From: Candidatus Uabimicrobium amorphum
Lineage (GTDB): Bacteria; Planctomycetota; Uabimicrobiia; Uabimicrobiales; Uabimicrobiaceae
Direction: 5' to 3'
NCBI RefSeq assembly: GCF_009002475.1
Contig: NZ_AP019860.1
Coordinates: 5,346,501-5,410,500, forward strand
DNA: 64,000 bases
The notes beneath the pieces were generated by a model, which was not told the origin of the DNA, searched no databases, and saw only the letters and a program-made list of their open reading frames with translations. The position numbers and the translations under genes were made by a program. This document shows, piece after piece, positions 39,940 to 48,845 of this stretch (its first letter is position 1; each line of letters starts with the position of its first letter).

Positions 39940-40335
39940 ATGAGGACTGATCCAATTGCTGATATGCTTACAATGATACGTAATGCAAATGCCATATATC
40001 ACAAATCAGTAGTTGTACCGCACTCTAGATTAAAAGAAGGTGTTGTACTTAAGTTAAAAGAAGCTGGTTTTATCAAAGATTATAAAGTAATTGAAGAACA
40101 ACCACAGGACAAAATGGAAATTACACTAAAATATGGTCCTGATGGAGAACACGTTATTCGTCAGATTGCTCGCGTAAGCAAACCAAGTAGAAAAATTTAT
40201 CGCAAAGTTGTCGATATGAAAAGAGTTCTTGGCGGGCAAGGAATAAACATCGTGTCAACATCAAAAGGAATACTCACCGATAAACAATGTCGTGAGCAAA
40301 AAGTTGGTGGCGAAGTTCTTTGTGTTGTATGGTAA
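39940..40335 (+). CDS. rpsH: 30S ribosomal protein S8
   Basis: S8 binds 16S rRNA helix 21 and represses the spc operon in Escherichia coli. MRTDPIADMLTMIRNANAIY, RVSKPSRKIY and GINIVSTSKGILTDKQCREQ with GGEVLCVVW at the end are conserved. 131 residues. Confidence 0.98.
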   Translation: MRTDPIADMLTMIRNANAIYHKSVVVPHSRLKEGVVLKLKEAGFIKDYKVIEEQPQDKMEITLKYGPDGEHVIRQIARVSKPSRKIYRKVVDMKRVLGGQGINIVSTSKGILTDKQCREQKVGGEVLCVVW

Positions 40336-40362
40336 AGTAAATATAATAACAGGAATAATGTA

Positions 40363-40911
40363 ATGTCTCGTATTGGAAAAAAACCGATCCCAATACCTTC
40401 AGGTGTGAAAGTGATTATGAAACCTGGATGTGTTGAAGTGAGTAGTTCAAAGGGGAAAGTTGTTGAAAACATTCACCCGAACATCACTGTAGATTTGGAT
40501 CAAGAAAAGAACGAACTAACAGTAAATCGACCAGACGACAGTAAAGAAAACAAAGCATTACATGGTCTTTTTCGATCTCTGTTAGCAAATGCTGTTCACG
40601 GGGTATCGCAAGGTTTTGAGAAAAAATTGGATATCGTTGGTACTGGTTACAATGCCAAGCTGAAAGGCAACATACTGGAACTACAAATAGGTTTTTGTTT
40701 ACCTAAACAAGTAGCTATTCCTGAAGGCATTCAAGTAGAAGTACCATCCCCAACAAAAATAGCAATCAAGGGCTGCAACAAGCAACAAGTAGGTCAATTT
40801 GCGGCAAATGTTCGTAAAATACGTCCACCAGAGCCTTACAAAGGCAAGGGGATTCGTTACGAAAATGAAGTAATAATACGTAAAGCGGGTAAGAGTTTTG
40901 GTAGTGGTTAA
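40363..40911 (+). CDS. rplF: 50S ribosomal protein L6
   Basis: L6 stands near the sarcin-ricin loop. MSRIGKKPIPIPSGVKV, GLFRSLLANAVHGVSQGFEK and the end block IRPPEPYKGKGIRYENEVI are diagnostic of its two repeated domains. 182 residues. Confidence 0.97.
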   Translation: MSRIGKKPIPIPSGVKVIMKPGCVEVSSSKGKVVENIHPNITVDLDQEKNELTVNRPDDSKENKALHGLFRSLLANAVHGVSQGFEKKLDIVGTGYNAKLKGNILELQIGFCLPKQVAIPEGIQVEVPSPTKIAIKGCNKQQVGQFAANVRKIRPPEPYKGKGIRYENEVIIRKAGKSFGSG

Positions 40912-40921
40912 GTGAACTAAC

Positions 40922-41314
40922 ATGAAAGCTGAACACAAAAAAACAGTTGGTAGATGGCGTCGCCACATGCGCATTCGTAAGAAGCTTATTGGCACACCAC
41001 AAAAACCAAGGCTATGTATCTATCGAAGTTCAAAGCACATTTATTGCCAATTAATAGATGATACTTTTGTTGATAAAAATGGAAATCGATCAGGAAAAGT
41101 AATTGCTGGTTGCTCTACATTGAGTCCTTCTATAAAAAAAGAAGTAAGCTACGGTGGTAATAAAGATGCAGCAACTGTCGTTGGAAAAGAAATAGCCAAA
41201 ATAGCAAAAGATAAAAGCATTGAAACTGTAATATTCGATAGAGCTGGTTTTAAATATCATGGAAGAGTAAAGTCTCTTGCCGATGCAGCTCGAGAAGGTG
41301 GATTAAAGTTTTAG
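40922..41314 (+). CDS. rplR: 50S ribosomal protein L18
   Basis: L18 binds 5S rRNA with L5. RRHMRIRKKLIGTPQKPRLC, then IYRSSKHIYCQLIDD and the end FDRAGFKYHGRVKSLADAAR are family blocks. 130 residues with a small insertion around DTFVDKNGNRSGK. Confidence 0.96.
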   Translation: MKAEHKKTVGRWRRHMRIRKKLIGTPQKPRLCIYRSSKHIYCQLIDDTFVDKNGNRSGKVIAGCSTLSPSIKKEVSYGGNKDAATVVGKEIAKIAKDKSIETVIFDRAGFKYHGRVKSLADAAREGGLKF

Positions 41315-41324
41315 ATCATTTACG

Positions 41325-41355
41325 AAAGTTTTTTGCACTCGTTGCAAAAAACTTT
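41325..41355 (+). promoter_or_regulatory. Perfect 13-bp hairpin between rplR and rpsE
   Basis: AAAGTTTTTTGCA (41325-41337) and TGCAAAAAACTTT (41343-41355) pair fully around CTCGT, followed by TGTTG. It could be a partial terminator, an mRNA-processing site or an S8-type control element in the middle of the spc cluster. Confidence 0.6.
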
Positions 41356-41390
41356 TGTTGATTTGATTTTAGTTTTAGAAAGGCAAGTAA

Positions 41391-41903
41391 ATGGCATCTC
41401 CGAGAAGACATGATCATAGAAGACATGAGGAGAACCAAGAAGAGTGGACCGAATATGTTGTAAAAATCAATCGCTGCTCGACAGTTGTTAAAGGGGGTAG
41501 AAGATTTAGTTTTAGCGCTCTCGTTGTCGTTGGCAATAAAAACGGAAAAGTAGGCATTGGTTTTGGTAAAGCAAATGAAGTTCCACCTTCAGTTCAAAAA
41601 GCTTCTAAAGACGCACAAAAATTAATGAAGAAAGTATCCCTAAAAGGAGATACTATACCTCACGAAGTGATTGGTAGATTTGGTGCAACAAAAGTATTTA
41701 TGAAGCCTGCTAGTCCTGGTACTGGGGTAATCGCAGGATCTTCTGTTCGAGCAGTTGTGGAAGCAGCAGGTGTAAAAAACATCTTGACAAAAGTTTACGG
41801 CTCGACAAATCCAATTAACGTAACAAAAGCTGCCCTTGATGGCCTCGTAAAAATGCGCAGAAAAGAAGAAGTTGAAAAATTAAGAGGCGTCAAAATAGAT
41901 TAA
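41391..41903 (+). CDS. rpsE: 30S ribosomal protein S5
   Basis: S5 lies at the mRNA entry and affects fidelity. [40 protein letters not shown] and [20 protein letters not shown] are characteristic. 170 residues. It is followed by only 37 bp before rplO, with no rpmD (L30) between them. Confidence 0.98.
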   Translation: MASPRRHDHRRHEENQEEWTEYVVKINRCSTVVKGGRRFSFSALVVVGNKNGKVGIGFGKANEVPPSVQKASKDAQKLMKKVSLKGDTIPHEVIGRFGATKVFMKPASPGTGVIAGSSVRAVVEAAGVKNILTKVYGSTNPINVTKAALDGLVKMRRKEEVEKLRGVKID

Positions 41904-41940
41904 TTAAGGAGGAAGACACTTAGTTGTCTTTAGTATTGTT

Positions 41941-42441
41941 ATGAATCTCAACGATGTAAAACAAGTTTCTATCTCGCGAAAAAAAGCTAAGCGTATAGGA
42001 CGCGGTATAGGTAGTGGACAAGGAAAGACAGCTGGAAAAGGTCACAAAGGGCAAAACGCCAGATCTGGTTCCAGTAGACCACGCGCCTTCGAAGGTGGAA
42101 CAATGCCTCTGTATCGTCGTCTTCCTAAGAGAGGTTTTAATAACGACAGATTTAGTGATAAATACGTTATCGTAAACGTAGAACAACTAAATGCTTTGTC
42201 CGATGGACAAACTGTTACACTAGCTGATCTAGATAAGGCTGGCATTGTTAAAGTTAACAAGGGTGTTAAATATGTAAAAATCCTTGGCAACGGCGAATTA
42301 AAAGTTCAAAAATTAAAAGTAAAAGTACACAAAATTAGTAAGTCTGCGAAAGAAAAAATTGAAAACAATCAAGGAACAGTAAAAATCGTTTCGTTGACTT
42401 CAGACAAAGATAAAAATAAAACCAAAAACAAAAAAAAATAA
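41941..42441 (+). CDS. rplO: 50S ribosomal protein L15
   Basis: L15 is a late assembly protein. KKAKRIGRGIGSGQGKTAGK, GHKGQNARSG and FEGGTMPLYRRLPKRGF are diagnostic. 166 residues, with a Lys-rich C-terminal tail (SDKDKNKTKNKKK) beyond the usual end. Confidence 0.96.
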   Translation: MNLNDVKQVSISRKKAKRIGRGIGSGQGKTAGKGHKGQNARSGSSRPRAFEGGTMPLYRRLPKRGFNNDRFSDKYVIVNVEQLNALSDGQTVTLADLDKAGIVKVNKGVKYVKILGNGELKVQKLKVKVHKISKSAKEKIENNQGTVKIVSLTSDKDKNKTKNKKK

Positions 42442-42464
42442 CGTAATCGCCACGGAGAGTGCAT

Positions 42465-43829
42465 ATGATTTTCGAATCTTTCCGCAATTTATTTAAAATA
42501 CCTGAGCTGAGAACAAAAATACTCTACACAGCTTTCTTTTTAATCATCTTCCGTTTAGGATCACACATACCTATACCAGGTATACAACTAGACGTTCTCC
42601 AACAAATGAGAGGTGATGGTCAACTTCCTGGTGGAGGACTAGGTGGTCTATTGACATTTTTCTCAGCATTAACTGGTGGTTCACTAGCAAATTGCGCCAT
42701 ATTTTCATTAGGAATTATGCCCTATATTAGTGCATCTATTATTTTTAGTTTACTAGCGAAAGTAGTACCTTCCCTAGAAGCTCTTTCTAAAGAAGGCCCT
42801 GCTGGTCAAAGAAAAATAAACGAATATACAAGATACGCAACCGTTCCCCTATGTATCATTCAGGCCATCATGATTATGAAAGTATTCAAATCCCCGATGC
42901 CCATAGGTGGAAACCAAACTGTATATCTTGTTGCTCCAGACGCAGGATTTTTATTCGATGTTAGTTCTGTCGTTGCCTTAACGGCTGGGGGGATTTTCCT
43001 CATGTGGCTTGGTGAGCAAATTACCGAGTATGGTGTAGGAAATGGTATTAGTTTACTAATTATGGCTGGAATTGTTGCAAGTATTCCGTATCAAGTTAAC
43101 ACCATGCTACAAGGATCAGAAGGTGGTGCGGAAGTTCAAATTCTTGGGGTCCTTCTCGCCTTGTTTGTCGTCATTGTATTTGCAATTGTCTATATATCCT
43201 TTGGACAAAGAAAAATTGCGGTGCAACAAGCTAAACATGTCAAGGGGCACAAAGTATATGGTGGACAAAGACACTTTTTACCTCTAAAAGTAAACCAAGC
43301 AGGGGTAATGCCAGTAATTTTTGCAAGTAGTCTTCTTATTTTTCCACAAGTACTGTTTAGTTTCTTGGGCGGCGGTAGCAGTAGCTCAATGAGCTGGTTC
43401 TCTAGCGGTACATTTTCTTACATAGCTTCTTATATTGTACTGATCTATTTCTTTAGTTACTTCTGGACAAGCTTGATGTTTCAACCTTCTGAAATGGCAA
43501 ATAACCTAAAAGAAAATGGTAGTTTCATACCAGGTATTCGCCCAGGAAAGAAAACATCGGAGTATCTAGAAAAAGTGATGACTCATGTAACATTTGTTGG
43601 TGCAGCTTTCCTAGCGCTAATCGCTTTAACACCTGTTTTTATCACAATGAGCCTTGGGCTAAGTAATATGGCTCAGGTTGGTTTTGCCTACAACATGGGG
43701 GGAACCAGTATTTTGATTATCGTAGGTGTGGTACTTGACTTAGTGCAAAAATTAGAATCTCACCTTCTCATGCGTCACTATGAGGGTTTCACTAAAGGAA
43801 AACGAGGCTCTGGAAATAGACGCTTCTAA
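42465..43829 (+). CDS. secY: Preprotein translocase subunit SecY
   Basis: SecY is the protein-conducting channel, with ten membrane helices. FRNLFKIPELRTKILYTAFF starts the protein. RLGSHIPIPGI, the plug region, GITLLI-type VGNGISLLIMAGIV and the C-terminal loop GIRPGKKTSEYLEKVM are present. ATG 42465 is chosen for GGAG 7 nt upstream; a GTG two codons earlier is poorer. 454 residues. Confidence 0.98.
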   Translation: MIFESFRNLFKIPELRTKILYTAFFLIIFRLGSHIPIPGIQLDVLQQMRGDGQLPGGGLGGLLTFFSALTGGSLANCAIFSLGIMPYISASIIFSLLAKVVPSLEALSKEGPAGQRKINEYTRYATVPLCIIQAIMIMKVFKSPMPIGGNQTVYLVAPDAGFLFDVSSVVALTAGGIFLMWLGEQITEYGVGNGISLLIMAGIVASIPYQVNTMLQGSEGGAEVQILGVLLALFVVIVFAIVYISFGQRKIAVQQAKHVKGHKVYGGQRHFLPLKVNQAGVMPVIFASSLLIFPQVLFSFLGGGSSSSMSWFSSGTFSYIASYIVLIYFFSYFWTSLMFQPSEMANNLKENGSFIPGIRPGKKTSEYLEKVMTHVTFVGAAFLALIALTPVFITMSLGLSNMAQVGFAYNMGGTSILIIVGVVLDLVQKLESHLLMRHYEGFTKGKRGSGNRRF

Positions 43830-43891
43830 AGAACCACAACTATGGCACGCAGAAAGAGATTATCTTTCTACATGTCTATAACATATTTGTC

Positions 43892-43929
43892 ATGTAGGGG
43901 CTATACTTTCATAGTAGAAGCCCCTACAT
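43892..43929. repeat. Inverted repeat with TGTAGGGGC ends
   Basis: ATGTAGGGGCT (43892-43902) and AGCCCCTACAT (43919-43929) form a perfect 11-bp stem. The end sequence TGTAGGGGC recurs (as GCCCCTACA) at 63724-63732, suggesting a dispersed repeat family. Here it may also act as the secY terminator. Confidence 0.6.
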
Positions 43930-43962
43930 AAATTAATAGGCATTTGATTAGATTGGTCGAAT

Positions 43963-44523
43963 ATGAGAATACTATTTTTGGGCCCTCCAGGTGCGGGTAA
44001 AGGAACACAGGCAAAACGAGTTCACGAAAAGTTAGAACTTCCCATTCTAACAATGGGAGACATGCTTCGCGCAGCAGTAAAAAGTGGTAGCGAAGTTGGG
44101 CAACTTGCTCAAGGTTTTATGTCTAGAGGAGAGTTGGTACCTGACGAAGTGGTAACAAAGGTTATCTTTCAAAGTCTCTCTCCAGATAATGGACTCGAAA
44201 AAGGTTTTATTCTCGACGGTTATCCTAGAAATTTAAGCCAAGCGAAAGTGTTAGATGAACACCTAACAAGTCAAAATATGCCACTAGAGATCGTTCTGTT
44301 TTTTACTGTTCCTGATGAAATTGTTAAGCAGCGTATTATGGACAGGGAAGATGGTCGTCCAGAAGATAAAGATCCTGCAGTTACCGAAAAACGGCTACAA
44401 GAATACAAAGAAAAAACACTACCTTTAGTAGAGTTTTACAGAGAAAAAAATATTCTAAAAGAAATTGATGCTAATCGCCCAGTAGACGAGGTATTTGCAA
44501 CAACAGTAGGTTTGTTACAATAA
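43963..44523 (+). CDS. adk: Adenylate kinase, short-lid form
   Basis: It interconverts AMP plus ATP with two ADP. GPPGAGKGTQ (7-16) is the P loop. TMGDMLRAAVKSG and FILDGYPRNLSQAK hold the AMP and lid arginines, and DREDGRPEDKDPAVTEKRLQ is the short lid. At 186 residues it lacks the 27-residue extended lid and zinc knuckle of the long bacterial form. Confidence 0.97.
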   Translation: MRILFLGPPGAGKGTQAKRVHEKLELPILTMGDMLRAAVKSGSEVGQLAQGFMSRGELVPDEVVTKVIFQSLSPDNGLEKGFILDGYPRNLSQAKVLDEHLTSQNMPLEIVLFFTVPDEIVKQRIMDREDGRPEDKDPAVTEKRLQEYKEKTLPLVEFYREKNILKEIDANRPVDEVFATTVGLLQ

Positions 44524-44530
44524 AAAAACA

Positions 44531-45295
44531 ATGATTACGATAAAAAGCAAGCGCGAAATAGAGATAATGAAAAAATCTGGAAGATTGGTTGCGGAAACAC
44601 ACGCACTCCTCAAATCACTAATCGAACCAGGTGTTCCTATGGAAATACTTGACAAGGAAGCGGAAAATTTTATTCGAAAAAACGATGGAATTCCCTTGTT
44701 TAAAGGTTACCGTGGATTTCCAAGTACCATATGCGCTTCATTGAATGATGAAATCGTTCACGGCATACCCGATAAAAGAAAACTCAAAGAAGGAGACATT
44801 TTGTCTGTAGATATTGGAGTGAAGTATCGTGGTTATGTTGGTGATTCGGCGTGGACATATCCTGTCGGAAATATATCTAAAGAGGCACAGCGTTTACTAA
44901 AAGTTTGTGAAGAGTCATTATACTTGGGTATAGAAGCGGCAGTCCCTGGAAATAGAGTTTCTTCTATCTCTCAAGCTGTTCAAAAACATGCCGACAAATA
45001 CGGTTACGGGATTGTTCGCGATTATACAGGACATGGTATTGGAACAGAACTTCATGAAGACCCTCAAATTCCAAACTATGTCGATGAAAGCTGGTTGTCG
45101 CACGATATGCGTCTTAAGAAAGGTTTGTGTCTTGCGATTGAACCGATGTTAAATATTGGCACACACAAAACAAAAGTTCAGCGTCGTAGAGGGTGGGAGG
45201 TCGTTTTGACAAAAGACAATAGCCTTTCTGCTCACTTTGAACACAGTGTAGCTATTCTTGAAGATGGACCTCTTATTTTGACAAAAATAGATTAA
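44531..45295 (+). CDS. map: Methionine aminopeptidase, type I
   Basis: It removes the initiator Met from nascent proteins. The five metal ligands are visible: Asp94 (SVDIGV), Asp105 (VGDSAW), His168 (GHGIG), Glu204 (IEPMLNIG) and Glu237 (HFEHSV). 254 residues. It starts 7 bp after adk without a clear ribosome site, so it is probably translationally coupled. infA, usually next, is missing. Confidence 0.97.
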   Translation: MITIKSKREIEIMKKSGRLVAETHALLKSLIEPGVPMEILDKEAENFIRKNDGIPLFKGYRGFPSTICASLNDEIVHGIPDKRKLKEGDILSVDIGVKYRGYVGDSAWTYPVGNISKEAQRLLKVCEESLYLGIEAAVPGNRVSSISQAVQKHADKYGYGIVRDYTGHGIGTELHEDPQIPNYVDESWLSHDMRLKKGLCLAIEPMLNIGTHKTKVQRRRGWEVVLTKDNSLSAHFEHSVAILEDGPLILTKID

Positions 45296-45395
45296 ATTTT
45301 GCTATTTAAAAAAAAAATATCGAAATTTATTTTGATGGTCGTTATAATACAGAGCTGCCATTTTCGATAAAGTCTTTAATAATAGGAATTTCAAA

Positions 45396-45512
45396 ATGAA
45401 AGTTCGTACATCCGTAAGAAGAATATGCGACAAATGTAAACTTGTTCGGCGTAAAGGGGTTATTCGCGTAATTTGTGAAAACCCACGTCATAAGCAAAGA
45501 CAAGGAAGATAG
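45396..45512 (+). CDS. rpmJ: 50S ribosomal protein L36, zinc-binding form
   Basis: 38 residues: [20 protein letters not shown] then [18 protein letters not shown]. The CxxC...C....H zinc ligands of the C+ type are intact. A TATAAT at 45343-45348 without a good -35 lies upstream and may start a separate alpha-cluster transcript. ATG 45396 follows TAGGAAT. Confidence 0.96.
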   Translation: MKVRTSVRRICDKCKLVRRKGVIRVICENPRHKQRQGR

Positions 45513-45531
45513 TTTAATAGAAAGGTAAATA

Positions 45532-45909
45532 ATGGCCCGTATTCTGGGTGTAGACATACCTAACAACAAGCACGTTGTAATTTCTCTAACCTATATATAT
45601 GGTATTGGGAACGATAGTGCGCAAAAAATATTAGATAAGTTAGGTATAGATCACAGAAAAAAAACAAAAGATCTAACAGAAGAACAACTTTCTACTCTTG
45701 CAACTGAAATTGAAAATAATTATGTAGTAGAAGGACAATTAAGTAGACAAATACGTGGTAACATACAACGTCTAAAAGAAATTGCTTGTTATCGTGGATT
45801 TAGACATCGTCGGGGACTACCTGTAAGAGGTCAGCAAACTCAATCAAATGCCCGAACAAGAAAAGGTCCAAGAAAAACTATAGCAGGTAAGAAGCGTGTA
45901 GGAAAATAA
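45532..45909 (+). CDS. rpsM: 30S ribosomal protein S13
   Basis: S13 contacts P-site tRNA and forms bridges with L5. [26 protein letters not shown] and the C-terminal [20 protein letters not shown] with GKKRVGK are conserved. 125 residues; AAAGG ribosome site. Confidence 0.98.
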   Translation: MARILGVDIPNNKHVVISLTYIYGIGNDSAQKILDKLGIDHRKKTKDLTEEQLSTLATEIENNYVVEGQLSRQIRGNIQRLKEIACYRGFRHRRGLPVRGQQTQSNARTRKGPRKTIAGKKRVGK

Positions 45910-45967
45910 AGTGCTTGACACCAGTATCCATACTCGAGATACAAATTTACAATGGAGAAAAAGCTAA

Positions 45968-46348
45968 ATGGCTCGAGCAAAAAAGAAAAAAATCAGACGT
46001 AATGTCGCTAAAGCAATTGCTCATATAAAAGCAACGTTTAATAATACAATTATTACGATCACCGACTTAAATGGTGATTCTTTGTGCTGGGATACCGCAG
46101 GAACTATAGGTTACAAAGGTTCGAGAAAAAGTACTCCTTTTGCAGCCCAAAAAGCGGCGGAAAGATGCGCAGAAAAAGCTATGAAATTTGGTGTAAGAGA
46201 AGTAGATGTGAAGGTCAAAGGCCCAGGGGCTGGTAGAGAATCAGCCGTTCGAGCATTGCAAGCCTCAGGTTTAGATATCAAAGAGATTGAAGATGTAACT
46301 CCTTTACCTCACAACGGTTGTAGACCAAGAAAGAAAAGAAGGGTGTAG
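45968..46348 (+). CDS. rpsK: 30S ribosomal protein S11
   Basis: S11 lines the platform near the E site. [37 protein letters not shown] and [20 protein letters not shown] are diagnostic; the C-terminus is [13 protein letters not shown]. 126 residues. Confidence 0.98.
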   Translation: MARAKKKKIRRNVAKAIAHIKATFNNTIITITDLNGDSLCWDTAGTIGYKGSRKSTPFAAQKAAERCAEKAMKFGVREVDVKVKGPGAGRESAVRALQASGLDIKEIEDVTPLPHNGCRPRKKRRV

Positions 46349-46351
46349 ATT

Positions 46352-46969
46352 ATGGGACGATATACAGGACCAGTATGCCGACTATGTCGTAGAGAAGGAA
46401 CACAGTTGTATTTGAAAGGTCATCGTTGTTATAAATCTTCTTGCAACCTTGACTCTCCTCCTGGTATGCACAACTGGCGTAAAGGTAAATTATCAGAATT
46501 TGGTAAGCGTCTACGCGAAAAGCAAAAAGTAAAACGTTACTACGGAATTTACGAAAAACAATTTAAGAATTACTTTAATCAGGCAACAAGACAACAAGGT
46601 AACACAGGGGAAAACTTACTTGTTTTACTAGAAAGACGCCTGGATAATGTAGTTTGTCGTGGTCAATTCACACACACCAGAGCAAGTGCAAGACAATTGA
46701 TCACTCATGGACATCTACTCATCAATGGTAAAAAAGTGGATATTCCATCTTACTTGGTAAAAGTAGGTGACGTTATCGAAGTGAAGAAAAAAGAATCTTC
46801 GAAAAATATTGTGGTTAGAAATATCGAAAATCCCACACCTGCAGCGGTACCATCATGGTTGGAAGTAGATAAAGAAACACCTTCGATTAAAGTAGCTCAA
46901 CTGCCAAATCGCGATGAAATACAAATTGAGATCCAAGATCAAATGATTGTCGAGTTCTGTTCACGTTAA
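46352..46969 (+). CDS. rpsD: 30S ribosomal protein S4, zinc-binding form
   Basis: S4 nucleates 30S assembly. The N-terminus has a zinc site (CRLCRREGTQLYLKGHRC, then Cys in SSCNL), and the S4 RNA-binding domain contains LERRLDNVVCRGQFTHTRAS and ARQLITHGHLLINGK. 205 residues, 3 bp after rpsK. In Escherichia coli S4 represses the alpha operon. Confidence 0.97.
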   Translation: MGRYTGPVCRLCRREGTQLYLKGHRCYKSSCNLDSPPGMHNWRKGKLSEFGKRLREKQKVKRYYGIYEKQFKNYFNQATRQQGNTGENLLVLLERRLDNVVCRGQFTHTRASARQLITHGHLLINGKKVDIPSYLVKVGDVIEVKKKESSKNIVVRNIENPTPAAVPSWLEVDKETPSIKVAQLPNRDEIQIEIQDQMIVEFCSR

Positions 46970-47013
46970 TCATTTTATCTCAACAAATTAGCTGTGCCAA
47001 ACACAACAGCTAT

Positions 47014-47031
47014 ACAACAACTCCTTGTTGT
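47014..47031 (+). terminator. Weak terminator after rpsD
   Basis: ACAACAA (47014-47020) pairs with TTGTTGT (47025-47031) around CTCC and is followed by TTATTATAA. A larger hairpin follows at 47054-47098. Confidence 0.45.
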
Positions 47032-47053
47032 TTATTATAAGGGAATGCCCTTT

Positions 47054-47098
47054 CGGATGAGAAATAACACGTATTGTTAGAACGCTATTTCTCATCCG
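47054..47098 (+). promoter_or_regulatory. Large hairpin in the rpoA leader
   Basis: CGGATGAGAAATA (47054-47066) and TATTTCTCATCCG (47086-47098) form a perfect 13-bp stem with a 19-nt loop, 60 bp before rpoA. The 188-bp gap between rpsD and rpoA is large for this cluster; the hairpin may tune the amount of alpha relative to ribosomal proteins. Confidence 0.6.
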
Positions 47099-47157
47099 TA
47101 ACCTACATTGTGATCTACATTATTTCACAAATATTTCTTTTCAAGAAAGGACTTCAT

Positions 47158-48156
47158 ATGAGAATTAGGTGGCGAGATCTTGAATTACCCACAAGGGTAG
47201 TCTGTGTAAAAGAAACTCTTACACCTGTATATGGAGAATTTATAGTAGAGCCTTTTGAAAGAGGATTTGGCCGCAGCGTAGGAAATTCATTAAGACGTAT
47301 TTTATTATCTGCTATAGAAGGATGTGCAGTTACATCTGTAAAAATTAAGGGAGTTGATCACGAATTTTCAACAATTCCCGGCGTCTTAGAGGATGTTGCA
47401 GATATTATTTTAAACGTCAAAAGAATTCGTCTATCCGTTGAAGACGACACTGTCGTTTACATAAGAAAAAGTGAAGTGGGACCTGTGACCGCAGGCGACA
47501 TACAATCAGATGATGATAGCCTGGAAATTCACAATAAAGATCTTGTAGTTGCGCATATTACAGAAAAAACTGATCTGGAAATCGAATTGCAAGTAAGACG
47601 TGGAAGAGGTTATGTTGAAGCAGTCGAGAATATGAGAGAACCTCAAGAAATAGGTGTTATACCTGTTGATTCTATTTATTCTCCTGTACAACACGTTGAA
47701 TATCAAATTGAAAATACACGTGTTGGAAAAATGACAAACTATGATCGCTTGATTTTAAAAATTACCACTGATGGAACTCTTGCACCGGAAATGGTTCTTG
47801 TCGAATCAGCAAAAATATTACGCAAACATTTAAATCCTTTTGTTCAATATTTTGAATTAGGTCAGGAACTTCAAGAAGGTCCTCAAGAAGAACTTATTTC
47901 CGAAGCCGACGAAAACCTACAAAAGATAAAAGAAAAATTGTTGCAACCTATAGAAGTACTAGAGTTGAGCGTTCGCGCATCTAACTGTCTTGCTGCTGAA
48001 GGGATTCGTACTATCAAAGATTTAGTGAAAAGGCAAGAGTCAGATATGATGAAAATTCGCAATTTTGGCAAAACTTCGCTAAAAGAAATAAAAGAAAAAC
48101 TAATAGAGTCCAGCCTTTCGCTAGGTATGCAAGTAGATGAAATTTTAGCTAGTTAA
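47158..48156 (+). CDS. rpoA: DNA-directed RNA polymerase subunit alpha
   Basis: Alpha dimerises through its N-terminal domain and nucleates polymerase assembly; the C-terminal domain contacts activators and UP elements. FEPFERGFGRSVGNSLRRIL-type sequence (VEPFERGFGRSVGNSLRR) and VPGVLEDV-like TIPGVLEDVADIILNVK lie in the N-terminal domain. The C-terminal domain has VLELSVRASNCLAAEGIRTI and NFGKTSLKEIKEKL. ATG 47158 follows AAGAAAGG; the open frame from 47074 runs through the leader hairpin. 332 residues. Confidence 0.98.
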   Translation: MRIRWRDLELPTRVVCVKETLTPVYGEFIVEPFERGFGRSVGNSLRRILLSAIEGCAVTSVKIKGVDHEFSTIPGVLEDVADIILNVKRIRLSVEDDTVVYIRKSEVGPVTAGDIQSDDDSLEIHNKDLVVAHITEKTDLEIELQVRRGRGYVEAVENMREPQEIGVIPVDSIYSPVQHVEYQIENTRVGKMTNYDRLILKITTDGTLAPEMVLVESAKILRKHLNPFVQYFELGQELQEGPQEELISEADENLQKIKEKLLQPIEVLELSVRASNCLAAEGIRTIKDLVKRQESDMMKIRNFGKTSLKEIKEKLIESSLSLGMQVDEILAS

Positions 48157-48203
48157 TCACTATGCTATTGTAAGTATTAATCTTTTAACCGAGGAAAAGA
48201 AAC

Positions 48204-48800
48204 ATGAGGCACCGTAAAAGAGGACGTTCACTTGGACGTTCAAGTTCTCACCGCAAAGCTCTAGCTAGCAATTTGCTAAGAAGCTTATTCCAACATGGAA
48301 CTATTGTTACGACACTAGCAAAAGCAAAAGAATTTGCTCCTCAGGCCGATAAGCTAATTACTATAGCTAAACGCGCAGAAGTAAAAGCAAAAGAATTGTC
48401 TGAGAAGTTGGAAAACAGTGAGCAAGAAAATGTCGAACAGCAAGTAAATGCTTTAAAAGCTTTTTATTTCAAAAGAGCTTTATCTATTCTTCAAGATCGC
48501 AAACTAGTTCAAAGACTTTTTTACGATATAGCTCCTCAATATGCAGAAAGAGCTGGTGGTTATACCCAAGTTCTGCATTTAGATAAGAATCGTCTGGGAG
48601 ATAATGCACGACAAGCCGTTTTAAAACTTGTGGAAGAACTACCAGAAGAAAGTGAACGCGAAAAAACATCAGAAGAATTAGAACTAGAAAAAGAACGACG
48701 CAAAAAAGACGAAAAGAAGAAGAAAGAACAAGAGAAAAAAGCAAAAGCTCGCGCAAAAGAAAAAGAAAAAGCGAAAAAAGCAAAGCAAAAAAACAAGTAG
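48204..48800 (+). CDS. rplQ: 50S ribosomal protein L17 with charged C-terminal tail
   Basis: The L17 core is residues 1-130 (MRHRKRGRSLGRSSSHRKAL, LLRSLFQHGTIVTTLAKAKE, GGYTQVLHLDKNRLGDNARQ). Beyond it lies a tail of about 65 residues almost wholly of Lys, Glu, Arg and Ala, probably a charged helix. Total 198 residues against about 120-130 usually. It closes the ribosomal cluster. Confidence 0.96.
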   Translation: MRHRKRGRSLGRSSSHRKALASNLLRSLFQHGTIVTTLAKAKEFAPQADKLITIAKRAEVKAKELSEKLENSEQENVEQQVNALKAFYFKRALSILQDRKLVQRLFYDIAPQYAERAGGYTQVLHLDKNRLGDNARQAVLKLVEELPEESEREKTSEELELEKERRKKDEKKKKEQEKKAKARAKEKEKAKKAKQKNK

Positions 48801-48845
48801 TATCATCCCCACAAATGTGGAAAATAGCTATTTACAAACCAAAAT

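Noticed and set aside
47074-47157. Upstream extension of rpoA
   Set aside because: It starts inside the leader hairpin; the conserved alpha sequence starts at ATG 47158, behind AAGAAAGG.
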